64,000 nucleotides of DNA from CAZFDE01 sp964517795 (GTDB lineage: Bacteria; Planctomycetota; Phycisphaerae; Sedimentisphaerales; Anaerobacaceae): the NCBI GenBank assembly GCA_964517795.1, contig CAZFDE010000004.1, forward strand, positions 1 through 64,000. The letters are read 5' to 3'. Under the pieces are notes generated by a model. The model was not told where the DNA came from and did not search any database. It saw only the letters and a list, made by a program, of their open reading frames with translations. The translations under genes were made by a program, and so were the position numbers. Of this stretch, positions 1 to 7,906 are shown one piece after another. Every line of letters starts with the position of its first letter. The first letter of the stretch is position 1.

Positions 1-50
1 CACGACTGACTCTGGATCAGTTAGTCAAGGTTCGAATCCTTGTTCCCCAG
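1..50 (+). tRNA. tRNA-Gln(CTG), 3' part, cut by window edge
   Basis: The sequence folds as the anticodon arm, T arm and 3' acceptor strand of a tRNA. The anticodon stem ACTGA/TCAGT encloses the loop CTCTGGA, which gives anticodon CTG (glutamine). The T arm is CAAGG-TTCGAAT-CCTTG. The acceptor strand TTCCCCA plus discriminator G fits a tRNA-Gln acceptor. CCA is not encoded. A T-rich run follows directly. The 5' half lies outside the window. Confidence 0.9.
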
Positions 51-109
51 TTTTTGTTTATTTGGCTTCGGTTCGGGTTGTCACAGACTCAAATCGCGCA
101 AATTTCACC

Positions 110-138
110 TTTTCATTGGTCGGATCAGCCGTTATACT
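110..138 (+). promoter_or_regulatory. possible sigma70 promoter for the SSS symporter at 201
   Basis: TTTTCA (110-115) and TATACT (133-138) are separated by 17 bp, about 60 bp upstream of the symporter start. The -35 is a weak match (4/6), so this is tentative. Nothing else is evident between the tRNA and the gene. Confidence 0.35.
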
Positions 139-200
139 GGCCGGCCTTTATATTTGAAATAATTGTATGATATTGATCGGTTAGCGCAGAAGGGATTTGC

Positions 201-1793
201 ATGAATATCTCTGATATGATCAGCCCGCTGGATTATGGGATTGTCGGATTGTACCTGGTTTCGGTTCTGGGAATCGGGTTTTATGTTAGTTTTCGAAAGG
301 GCCACACCGAGGATTTGTTTCTGGCGGGGCGCAGTCTGCACTGGCCCAACGTCGGCCTGAGTATCTTCGGCACGAATGTCAGCCCGTCGTTTATGATCGC
401 CGGTTTTGCCGCGGCCTATGATATGGGGATGGTCGGGGCCAATTACGAGTGGCTGGCGTGGATATTTCTGTTCTTATTGTCGATGCTGTTTATTCCGCAT
501 TATCTCAAGACCAATGTCAGCACGATGCCGGAGTTTCTCGAGAAACGCTACGGCCGATCGTCGCGTGTGTTTTTGAGTTTTTTCGCATTGTTTTCCACGA
601 TGGTGTTGTGGATCGGCGGTACCCTGTTTATCGGTGGGCTGCTGCTGAGCCAGATACTGGGGTGGGAATTGTGGCTCTGCGCGTTGCTGCTGAGTCTCGT
701 TGCGACGAGTTTTACCGTTGCCGGCGGGCTGGCCGCGGTGGTGGTGACTGACTCATTCCAGTCGATTTTGATGATCGTTGCCAGTACCTGGCTGGCGATT
801 ATGGGTATGATCAAGGTCGGCAGTTTCGAAAATCTGTTCAATTCGGTGCCGCCGGAGTACTGGGTTCTGTGTCGGCCGCGGGGTGATGAAGTCTATCCAT
901 GGGATGCGGTATGGCTGGGGTATCCGATTCTGGGGATATGGTTCTGGTGTACGGATCAGACGATCGTTCAGCGGGCACTGGGGGCCAAAGATCGCCATCA
1001 GGGTCAGCTCGGCTGTATTTTCGCGGGTTTTTTGAAAGTGGTTACGCCGTTAATTTTCTTTGTGCCGGGTGTTATGTGTAAAATCCTTCACCCTGAACTT
1101 GAGACCAGTAAAGATGCCTATATGACGATGGTTGTCAATTATATGCCGGTCGGTGCGGTCGGTCTGGTGATTGCGGTTTTAATGGCGGCGTTGATCAGTA
1201 CGGTGGACTCGGGGCTCAATTCGCTCAGTACGGTTTTTACGCTCGACATTTACACGAAATATATCAAGCCGGACAGTCGGCCCGATCAGATCAAGACCAT
1301 TGGCCGAGTGGTGACCATTGCCGGGGGCATACTGGCGATGCTGGTGGTGTGGGCATTCGACTATATCAGTCAGTATATGGATCTGTTTACCATGAGTCAG
1401 TCGATTATCAGTTTTCTCTCGCCGGCTATGGCGGCTGTTTTTGTGGTCGGTGTTCTTTGGCGAAGAGCGACACCCATATCGGGCTTTTTAACACTGGTGA
1501 TTGGTACGATTGTGAGTTTGACCGTCGGCGTGCTTTATATCTTTGTTTATCCGCCGCCCGAACACGATTGGCCGCACTTTATGAAACTCGTTCAGTATCT
1601 CTTTATCGGGATGGTTGTTTTCCAGGTGATTGTTTCACTGTTTACCAAGCCGTTGCCGGCGGATCAGGGACTGGAACCGATCACCTTTGCATATCTCAAG
1701 AAGAGCGGCGACAAGATGGTCTGGCTGATGTGGCTGATTCTGGCAGTCGTGATGATTTTCATCTACCTGCTGTTTAACCGCGTCTGGTGGTAG
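201..1793 (+). CDS. sodium:solute symporter (SSS family), probable sugar transporter
   Basis: A 530-residue polytopic inner-membrane protein with about 13-14 hydrophobic segments. It has the SSS N-terminal signature: a long first helix, then 'DLFLAGRSLHWPNVGLSIFG', and later 'TMPEFLEKRYG' and 'WFWCTDQTIVQRALGAK'. These motifs are typical of the SGLT-like branch that couples Na+ to sugar or sugar-acid uptake. The family assignment is firm; the substrate cannot be read from sequence. It is a single gene whose 3' end faces the FolX-like gene. A fucosidase gene lies just beyond, so a role in fucose or oligosaccharide uptake is plausible but inferred. It resembles the SSS protein at 49135 far more than the longer one at 21875. 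Confidence 0.9.
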   Translation: MNISDMISPLDYGIVGLYLVSVLGIGFYVSFRKGHTEDLFLAGRSLHWPNVGLSIFGTNVSPSFMIAGFAAAYDMGMVGANYEWLAWIFLFLLSMLFIPHYLKTNVSTMPEFLEKRYGRSSRVFLSFFALFSTMVLWIGGTLFIGGLLLSQILGWELWLCALLLSLVATSFTVAGGLAAVVVTDSFQSILMIVASTWLAIMGMIKVGSFENLFNSVPPEYWVLCRPRGDEVYPWDAVWLGYPILGIWFWCTDQTIVQRALGAKDRHQGQLGCIFAGFLKVVTPLIFFVPGVMCKILHPELETSKDAYMTMVVNYMPVGAVGLVIAVLMAALISTVDSGLNSLSTVFTLDIYTKYIKPDSRPDQIKTIGRVVTIAGGILAMLVVWAFDYISQYMDLFTMSQSIISFLSPAMAAVFVVGVLWRRATPISGFLTLVIGTIVSLTVGVLYIFVYPPPEHDWPHFMKLVQYLFIGMVVFQVIVSLFTKPLPADQGLEPITFAYLKKSGDKMVWLMWLILAVVMIFIYLLFNRVWW

Positions 1794-1806
1794 AGTGTCT
1801 TGACCG

Positions 1807-2157
1807 TTATTTTCGCTTTCGGGTCAGTTCGAGAGAGACCGAATCGGCGAACCGCAGGGCCTTGGGTTTGTCGATTTCAACGGCAGCCCGGGCGACTTTT
1901 TTGTCGGTCATTGCGATATCGAGAATATGGCCGGCCAGTTTTTCGAGCAGAAAGAAATTTGCCTGTTCGACCGCCTCTTTGATTTTCAACTTGAGGTCCT
2001 TGTAATTGACGCTGTCGGCCAGGTCGTCGCTTTGCACGGCTGTTTCATTGTCGATATCGAGGGTTAGATTGATCACGACTTCCTGCTTGGTTTGGCGCTC
2101 CCAGTCATTGGTCCCGATGATCGTCTGCAACCGTAAGTTTTTGATTCGAATGCGCAT
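1807..2157 (-). CDS. folX: dihydroneopterin aldolase / dihydromonapterin epimerase family (FolX-like)
   Basis: A 116-residue protein of the FolB/FolX tunnelling fold. The start 'MRIRIKNLRLQTIIG' and the C-terminal 'EIDKPKALRFADSVSLEL' align closely with what I remember of E. coli FolX (dihydroneopterin triphosphate 2'-epimerase), more than with FolB. The central 'LLEKLAGHILDIA' carries the family's conserved Glu, and the 'DKPKALR' Lys is the usual acid-base residue. The role is in pterin/folate-type cofactor metabolism in the cytoplasm. FolB activity cannot be excluded, because the two enzymes share the fold and often overlap in activity. It lies 11 bp downstream of the fucosidase on the same strand, probably by co-transcription rather than shared function. 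Confidence 0.8.
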   Translation of the reverse strand: MRIRIKNLRLQTIIGTNDWERQTKQEVVINLTLDIDNETAVQSDDLADSVNYKDLKLKIKEAVEQANFFLLEKLAGHILDIAMTDKKVARAAVEIDKPKALRFADSVSLELTRKRK

Positions 2158-2168
2158 GGTTCAAACCT

Positions 2169-3542
2169 CTATTTCCATTTTATTTTCAGTACCTCCACGG
2201 GCTCGGTCCGCTTGGCCGGGTCGAGATCAATGGTAAAACCGTTGGGATCCGGATTCCAGGAAATCTTTTCCTTTGTTCGCATCAGGCGGATTTTTTCGGG
2301 AATTTTATCGCTGTTAATATGAATCGGCTCTTCGATGCTTGGGACCAGATGGACGTACCAGATCTTATCGCGCATCGTGACCGGATAATTGCTGAGGTTG
2401 TTCCAGTATCCGCCTTGTGTGCCAAAGACCGATTCCTTATGCACTTTGAGCCAGTCGGCAAACTGATCAAATCGCTCATAAACGCCGTCAGGCAGGGTGC
2501 CGTCCGGTCGGGGGGCGACATTCAGCAGCAAATTGCCGCCCATCGCCCGGGTTTTGACAAACCATTCGAGTAATTCGGGAAATGGCTTTTGGCGCTCGTC
2601 TTTGCGGTGTGCCCAGCCGGCACCCATTAATGTACATGCTTCCCAGGTGTCTTTGGGTGGTTTCTCTTTGGGCAGGGCTAATTCATAAGTCAGAAAATCG
2701 CCGTGGCCGTGAAGCCGATGATTGACGATCGTACCCGGTGAGATTGCGCGGATCTCATCCATCGTAATACCAACATGGTCCGGCCTGAAATTATAATCGA
2801 ACCAAAGCAGGTCGATCTTGCCATAATTCGTCAGCAGTTCAATGACTTGGCCCCGCATAAAATCCTTGAATTTTTCTGTCCACTCGTCAGGCATTTTCTT
2901 CAGTTCGATATCTTCATGATAAATACCTACAGGGCTTCCATTCGGATCCGTCTTTGCCCAAAGATCGAAACCCTCCGTTCCCAGGCGGAACGACATATAA
3001 TCCTGATTGTAATACCAATCCGCCGGCGAAAAGTATAACCCCACCTTCAAGCCGTTCTTGCGGCATGCCTCGACGTATTCTTTTACCAAGTCTCTGCGGC
3101 CCAGATGTTGTTTGGTGCTATAGCTGCCGTATTCACTTGGCCAAAGCGCATAACCGTCGTGATGTTTCGCTGTTAAAACCGCATACCGAAAACCAGCCTC
3201 CTTGGCGGCCTTCATCCAGTTGTCCGGGTCGTAATTTTCTGCCTTGAAATCATCGGCGAGCTTCCAGTATTGTACCGGCGTTCGCGTTGCCTGCGGTCCG
3301 GCCCAACCGGTGATCATCGACCAGGAGATTTCGAGACTGCCGCAGGGATCGGACGCACTGATCCCCCAGTGGATAAACATGCCTAATCCCGCTTCGGCGA
3401 ACCATTGCTTGGCGTTCGGTTCTTCCTGTACGACCTCTGTTGCTTTAGTCTTTAAATCGCTATCAATACATGATTCGGATTTTTGACAGGAACAACAAAA
3501 CAAGACACTCACAACAATGCTGATACGGAAAACATGTTTCAT
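2169..3542 (-). CDS. alpha-L-fucosidase (GH29), lipoprotein
   Basis: A 457-residue GH29 enzyme that would hydrolyse terminal alpha-L-fucose. Start chosen at 3542 because it gives a lipoprotein signal (MKHVFRISIVVSVLFCCSC) with AAAGGG six bases upstream. A longer in-frame extension has no signal peptide at its start. Catalytic-domain landmarks are 'AGLGMFIHWGISASDP', 'AKHHDGYALWPSEY' and 'KIDLLWFDYNF', whose Asp is the expected nucleophile. The motif 'GNLLLNVAPRPDGTLPD' ends the barrel, and a beta-sandwich-like tail follows. It is probably anchored to a membrane facing the periplasm. The gene lies 112 bp downstream of the exonuclease III gene on the same strand. Confidence 0.92.
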   Translation of the reverse strand: MKHVFRISIVVSVLFCCSCQKSESCIDSDLKTKATEVVQEEPNAKQWFAEAGLGMFIHWGISASDPCGSLEISWSMITGWAGPQATRTPVQYWKLADDFKAENYDPDNWMKAAKEAGFRYAVLTAKHHDGYALWPSEYGSYSTKQHLGRRDLVKEYVEACRKNGLKVGLYFSPADWYYNQDYMSFRLGTEGFDLWAKTDPNGSPVGIYHEDIELKKMPDEWTEKFKDFMRGQVIELLTNYGKIDLLWFDYNFRPDHVGITMDEIRAISPGTIVNHRLHGHGDFLTYELALPKEKPPKDTWEACTLMGAGWAHRKDERQKPFPELLEWFVKTRAMGGNLLLNVAPRPDGTLPDGVYERFDQFADWLKVHKESVFGTQGGYWNNLSNYPVTMRDKIWYVHLVPSIEEPIHINSDKIPEKIRLMRTKEKISWNPDPNGFTIDLDPAKRTEPVEVLKIKWK

Positions 3543-3654
3543 AATTGACCCTTTCATTTTTCCCCTTATTACCACAAAACGCGCAAAGATACACTCATTT
3601 TTATCGTCCTTCATTTTCGTTTTGTTTCTTTATCCGGGTTAAGGCAAAAAAAGT

Positions 3655-4428
3655 TTATATGGCGAATTCGGCAATTATGGGGGTATGGTCGCTTGGTTTT
3701 TGGAGCATTCGCGGTTCTTTGTCGATATAACATGCCGTTGACTTTCCGGCCAGTGGTTTTGTTGCAAGGATATGATCGAGCCGCCAGCCCTGGTTGCGGT
3801 TCAGGCCGCCGCGCATCCGGTAATCCCAAAACGTAAACTGGCCATCCTGATCATTATGTTTTCGAAACACATCCACAAATCCCCACGCCTTGATCTTTGC
3901 CAATGCCTTTTTCACATCCTCATGAAAACAGACATGATTGCGCAGGCGGTCCGGGGCATACACGTCACGATCTTCGGGTGCGATATTCAGATCGCCCACC
4001 CAGACCAGCAGATCGGTTGGCTTAAAGTGTTTTTTGAAATACTTACCTAACCGCTCAAACCATTGAAGCTTGTAGGCGAATTTCTCGGTACCGACTTCAT
4101 AGCCTTGGGGGATATAGGTATTGACGATATGCACGCCGGCGATTGCAGCCCGGATCATACGGGCCTGGTCTTGAGGTTTGTCGTCCAGGCCGCAGTGGAC
4201 ATCGTCAATCGGTTGGCGGCTGAAGATCGCCACCCCGTTGTAGCTTTTTTGGCCCTTAAATGCGATCTGATATCCGCTTTCTGCGAACGCATCAACCGGG
4301 AAATCGGCATCCTGGGCCTTGGTTTCCTGAACGCATAAAACATCCGGAGCGGCTTTTTTAAGCCATTTTAGGACGATTGTCTGGCGTGAACGGATCGAAT
4401 TGACGTTAAAACTGGCAATTTTCAGCAT
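3655..4428 (-). CDS. xth: exodeoxyribonuclease III
   Basis: A 257-residue Mg-dependent AP endonuclease/exonuclease of the EEP superfamily, acting in base-excision repair. Visible motifs in order: 'KIASFNVNSIRSRQ' at the N-terminus, 'DVLCVQETKAQD' (metal-binding Glu), 'YIPQGYEVGTEKF', 'VGDLNIAPEDRDVY' (catalytic Asp and Asn), 'LDHILAT' and the terminal 'KPSDHTPIIAEF' (catalytic Asp-His). Length is normal for the family. It is divergently placed from the small lipoprotein at 4564. Confidence 0.95.
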   Translation of the reverse strand: MLKIASFNVNSIRSRQTIVLKWLKKAAPDVLCVQETKAQDADFPVDAFAESGYQIAFKGQKSYNGVAIFSRQPIDDVHCGLDDKPQDQARMIRAAIAGVHIVNTYIPQGYEVGTEKFAYKLQWFERLGKYFKKHFKPTDLLVWVGDLNIAPEDRDVYAPDRLRNHVCFHEDVKKALAKIKAWGFVDVFRKHNDQDGQFTFWDYRMRGGLNRNQGWRLDHILATKPLAGKSTACYIDKEPRMLQKPSDHTPIIAEFAI

Positions 4429-4563
4429 CGATAAACAGCTTTCAGATTAAAAAGGGTTAAATAATTCTTAAGTTGCTTGCCGATAATACCTTTAACAATA
4501 AGACATTATTGCATTTTTAACGGATTGAATGCAAGAAAGAAAAGCTCAAGGAGCTTAAATACC

Positions 4564-4728
4564 ATGAAAAAGATACTGCTGATATTCGCGTTGCTCACTC
4601 TTTTATTCGTTGCTTCCTGCCAGACGGTTCAGGGCATCGGCGGCGATATCCAGTGGATGGGCGAAAAAGGCGCCGAAGTCCTGGGCGGGGACGATACATA
4701 CGATGACACGTATAGTTCAGCGTATTAA
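4564..4728 (+). CDS. entericidin A/B-like small lipoprotein
   Basis: A 54-residue protein with a lipoprotein signal ending 'LLFVASC', followed by 'QTVQGIGGDIQWMGEKGAE', which matches the entericidin pattern (C-N/Q-T-x-x-G-x-G-x-D-I-x-x-x-G). Start chosen at 4564: 'AAGGAGCTTAAATACC' places an SD about ten bases upstream, and the signal peptide begins there. The C-terminus is Asp/Tyr-rich (DDTYDDTY), which is unusual for the family. The expected product is a tiny membrane-anchored, bacteriolytic-type lipoprotein of uncertain role. It stands alone. Confidence 0.75.
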   Translation: MKKILLIFALLTLLFVASCQTVQGIGGDIQWMGEKGAEVLGGDDTYDDTYSSAY

Positions 4729-4791
4729 GGATGCTTCAGATGACTCAAATCCGGCCTGAGCGATTGGCAGCTACTCGATCTATTGCCTGAT

Positions 4792-7152
4792 TTACATTTT
4801 CTTTTCTATATTGTCCGAGCGTTTTGAATCCTCCGATTTGCCGAACGGCTTGATCTGAATTTGTCCTTTGAGATCGGTTCCGCCGATTGTATCCGGTTCA
4901 TTTTCATCAGGATTGACTGCATCAAAAAAACTGTAGCTTTCGATAATGGCCAACAGCCCCATCAGAAAGCTCAGTGTGCTTTCGGCCCCCTGATTGAGGT
5001 TCACCCCGTCCGCCATCAATGCGTCACAGCAGCCATGCGTCTTAAAATCATAGAGCGGGATTCCCAGATCGTTGGAGCCCATGAACCAGTCAAAGGCCTT
5101 TCGCTGCAAATGCAAGTACTGAATATCTCCGGTCGCCTGGTATGCACTGGCGGTCAGCAGGATCGTACCGGCCGGCTCGATCGGCTGCTGATCGAAAGAT
5201 GCGCGCTTGCCGTTTTTGCGATACCAGCCGTTGCACCCGATGAAACTGAAGTGATCGCCGTTGAATATCTGTTCCAGCAGGAAAGCGGTCATCTGTTCGG
5301 CCGCCTGGCGGTATTCGTCGCTTTCGAATACCATTGCCGCACGAAAGAGTGCATCGGGGACGACCGCATTGTCGTAACAGAGAATATTCTCGAACCAGTC
5401 CCAGGTCGGTTCACGAAATTGCAGATACAGTTGCAAAAGTGAATCGGCGGCGGTCAGCATGTGCCGTTTGATATCACTGGCCCCGGGGAATTGTTTGAGA
5501 TAATCGGTCATGCCGAAGATGCTGTAGGCCATCCCGCGCGGTGACTGAGAATCGACATGCCGCACGGTACGATCGAAAAATTCTTTTGCAATGCTTGTAT
5601 AGCTGGTGTTCGGCGGATGAGCGATCACGGTCCCTAATGCCCATAAGACCCGTCCCAGGCCGTCATGCTGGGGTTCACTGGTCAGCCAGGTGCGGTCGAA
5701 ATTCATGAAATTGCGAATGGTGCCGTCACTTTTCTGGCTGTGGAGCAAAAACGAGAGGTAGCGATCAAACAGGTCCAGAACATGGCGGTCTTTATATTGC
5801 TGATAGTATTTGGACAGCACAATCAGCGCGCGGGTATTATCGTCGCTGCAGTAGCCATGCGCACGGTTGGGAATGGTAAATTTGGCGTGCTGGAACAGGC
5901 CCGTATCGTCGGTCATCCGCATTAGGTGATCCAGCGACGGTTCCGGGATCTGAGCGGTCAGGTGGGTTTCCTTGGCCGAAAGCGACCGGCCCGGCACATT
6001 TACCGGGGACGCGCTGAGACGCTTGAACAACGATGCATAAAGTTGGCCGATCTTTTCCCACGTGCGGCTGCGTCCGTAATCATAGGCCCGGCGCCGCAGG
6101 CGGTAGAACAATGTATCATTACGAAGAATCTCAATGATTTGTTCCGCAAGGGCGTTTGAATCACCAAAGGGGACCAATGCCCCGCGCTCGTCACTTAAGA
6201 GTTCTTCGGCGGCCCAGTAGGGCGTCGATACCACAGCTTTGCCGGCGCCGACGGCAAAGGATAATGTACCGCTGGTCAACTGTTCGCGGTTCTGGTATGG
6301 CGTGACATAAATATCGGCCGCACAGAGAAAATTGTGCAGTTCCTCGGCATTAACAAAGCGATTGTGAAAGATAACATGGTCCTCGATATTCAGTTCTTTT
6401 ACCAGCTTTTGGAGACTGAAACGATACGATTCGCCGTCATTTTTGATTACCAGCGGATGGGTCATTCCTAAAACCACATAAATCACCGATGGATCGGCTT
6501 TGATGATCGCCGGCAGCGCCCGCAGCATCATTTCGATCCCTTTGTTTTGATTCAGCAAACCGAATGTCAAGATCGTACGTCGTCCCTCGAGGCCGAATTT
6601 AGCTTTATAGTAATTGCTGTCCACAAACGGCAGGTCGGGGATGCCGTGCGGGATCAGATCGATTTTCTCCGGGTTAATGTTGTATATCTTTTGGAGCATA
6701 TCCACGCCGCGGTGATTCATGGTGACCAGACGGTCGGACAACTGGCACAGATCGATCATCGCATCGAAGTAGGCCGGCTCCGGGTCATCCAGTACCGTGT
6801 GCAGGGTAGTGACAATCGGTGCTTTAATGCGTTTAAGCAGGAGGCTCAAATACGATCCGGCTTCGCCGCCGTAAAGACCGAATTCATGCTGCACGCTCAC
6901 CAGTTCCACATGAGCCAGATTCATATAATCGGCGGCCGAGAGATAATCGTTTTTGACACTGGTGCGGATCTCGAATTGGACGGGATTGGTATAGGTGGCC
7001 TTATCCACCTGCATCGCAACAACCAAAGGGGATATCTCGCTGTCGTTACCGCACAGGTGTCCGATTAGATCGGCGCAGAAAGTTGCAATCCCGCAGCGGC
7101 GAGGGGGGTATGAAGAAATAAATGCCACTTTCCTGTTGGCTGAGTTACTCAT
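4792..7152 (-). CDS. two-domain glycosyltransferase: GT4-like GT-B domain plus C-terminal helical barrel
   Basis: A 786-residue cytoplasmic protein. Residues about 1-390 form a GT-B retaining glycosyltransferase of GT4 type. It starts 'RKVAFISSYPPRRCGIATF', has 'TLHTVLDDPEP', 'ILTFGLLNQNKGIEMM', and an E-x7-E-like donor site around 'REQLTSGTLSFAVGAGKAVV'. Residues about 410-750 are Trp/Tyr- and helix-rich ('GYCSDDNTRALIVLSKYY', 'DWFENILCYDNAVVPDALF') and look like an (alpha/alpha)6 barrel of glycosidase/phosphorylase type. The acceptor is unknown; capsule, glycan storage or mannosyl transfer are all possible. A near-consensus promoter lies upstream. No other glycan-biosynthesis genes adjoin it. 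Confidence 0.8.
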   Translation of the reverse strand: MSNSANRKVAFISSYPPRRCGIATFCADLIGHLCGNDSEISPLVVAMQVDKATYTNPVQFEIRTSVKNDYLSAADYMNLAHVELVSVQHEFGLYGGEAGSYLSLLLKRIKAPIVTTLHTVLDDPEPAYFDAMIDLCQLSDRLVTMNHRGVDMLQKIYNINPEKIDLIPHGIPDLPFVDSNYYKAKFGLEGRRTILTFGLLNQNKGIEMMLRALPAIIKADPSVIYVVLGMTHPLVIKNDGESYRFSLQKLVKELNIEDHVIFHNRFVNAEELHNFLCAADIYVTPYQNREQLTSGTLSFAVGAGKAVVSTPYWAAEELLSDERGALVPFGDSNALAEQIIEILRNDTLFYRLRRRAYDYGRSRTWEKIGQLYASLFKRLSASPVNVPGRSLSAKETHLTAQIPEPSLDHLMRMTDDTGLFQHAKFTIPNRAHGYCSDDNTRALIVLSKYYQQYKDRHVLDLFDRYLSFLLHSQKSDGTIRNFMNFDRTWLTSEPQHDGLGRVLWALGTVIAHPPNTSYTSIAKEFFDRTVRHVDSQSPRGMAYSIFGMTDYLKQFPGASDIKRHMLTAADSLLQLYLQFREPTWDWFENILCYDNAVVPDALFRAAMVFESDEYRQAAEQMTAFLLEQIFNGDHFSFIGCNGWYRKNGKRASFDQQPIEPAGTILLTASAYQATGDIQYLHLQRKAFDWFMGSNDLGIPLYDFKTHGCCDALMADGVNLNQGAESTLSFLMGLLAIIESYSFFDAVNPDENEPDTIGGTDLKGQIQIKPFGKSEDSKRSDNIEKKM

Positions 7153-7252
7153 CCGTAAATCCCCCTGAATCTACTTAAAATATAGTTATAGTTGATCGGC
7201 TCTTATTCCCAGTTGAACACCGCATGAGTGAATTGCTGTCCGATGACTCTAT

Positions 7253-7280
7253 ATTATAACAGGGTCGTTTTTTTTGTCAA
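7253..7280 (-). promoter_or_regulatory. near-consensus sigma70 promoter for the glycosyltransferase
   Basis: On the minus strand TTGACA (7280-7275) and TATAAT (7258-7253) are perfect hexamers separated by 16 bp. Transcription would begin near 7246, giving a leader of about 90 bases before the start at 7152. The 302-bp gap 7153-7454 holds this promoter, an A/T-rich tract around 7340-7400 and the promoter/operator of the regulator at 7455. Confidence 0.75.
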
Positions 7281-7409
7281 ATAACACGGATATAAAATTC
7301 GGTTCATCCATATCTCGTAAGAACGTGAATAACCTGTCTTTAAGAAAGTTTTTTTGAAATTATTAAAAAAATCATTTTTTTCAAATTTTTGTTTTCTTTA
7401 TGAACTCTT

Positions 7410-7430
7410 TTTAGTATAATACATACTAAA
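7410..7430 (+). promoter_or_regulatory. promoter with overlapping inverted-repeat operator for the Rrf2 regulator operon
   Basis: A perfect -10 TATAAT lies at 7415-7420; the -35 region (about 7392-7397, TTTTCT) is poor. The -10 is embedded in a perfect 8-bp inverted repeat, TTTAGTAT (7410-7417) and ATACTAAA (7423-7430), with a 5-bp spacer. A dyad overlapping the -10 of a regulator gene is the usual arrangement for repression, here most simply by the Rrf2 protein itself. The binding is inferred. Confidence 0.6.
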
Positions 7431-7454
7431 CTAATAGGAATAAAGGAGAATGTC

Positions 7455-7892
7455 ATGAAGCTTTCGACACGAACACGATATGGATTGCGAGCCTTGGTGG
7501 AAATTGCCCGCCATGACGGAGATAACCCTTTGAAAATAAAGAATATAGCGAAAAATCAGGATATTTCCATCAAATACCTTGAGCAATTGGTTGCGGTGCT
7601 TAAAGCCGGCGGTTTTATACGCAGCATCCGAGGTGCAAAAGGGGGTTATTTGCTTGCCAAATCAGCAGAAACCATTAAAATCGGTGATGTATTCAATACA
7701 TTTGAGGGAAGGCTCAATATCACCACAGAATGTACAGAAGATGAGATGTCATGCCCCCGGGCCGCCGATTGTGTTACACGTGAGGTTTGGATGCAGGTTC
7801 AGCAGGCCGTTGATGATGTATTGAATTCCATTACCCTGGCGGACTTAGTGGAACGAGCCAAAGAAAAATGTTCTGTGAATTATCAAATTTAA
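7455..7892 (+). CDS. Rrf2-family regulator with IscR-like cysteine cluster
   Basis: A 145-residue winged-helix regulator. The N-terminus 'MKLSTRTRYGLRALVEIA', the recognition region 'ISIKYLEQLVAVLKAGGFI' and the wing 'SIRGAKGGYLLA' are diagnostic of Rrf2. Three cysteines lie at C-x6-C-x5-C within 'ECTEDEMSCPRAADC', close to the C-x5-C-x5-C of IscR that binds [2Fe-2S]. This supports iron-sulfur sensing rather than CymR-type sensing, which lacks the cluster. The gene heads an operon for cysteine synthesis and NifU/NifS, which fits. 'AAAGGAGAATGTC' provides a strong SD. Autoregulation is suggested by the dyad over its -10. Whether it senses a cluster or the CysK/acetylserine state is open. Confidence 0.85.
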   Translation: MKLSTRTRYGLRALVEIARHDGDNPLKIKNIAKNQDISIKYLEQLVAVLKAGGFIRSIRGAKGGYLLAKSAETIKIGDVFNTFEGRLNITTECTEDEMSCPRAADCVTREVWMQVQQAVDDVLNSITLADLVERAKEKCSVNYQI

Positions 7893-7906
7893 CAGGGAAG
7901 GGATAA

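Noticed and set aside
1..200. tRNA-Gln 3' end considered as an attachment site of an integrated element
   Set aside because: No integrase gene and no repeat of the tRNA end were seen in the window; the upstream side is not visible.
7365..7381. A7T-C-AT7 inverted repeat resembling a terminator stem
   Set aside because: It consists only of A/T pairs within a long A/T-rich tract and has no stable stem; more likely promoter-proximal A-tract DNA.
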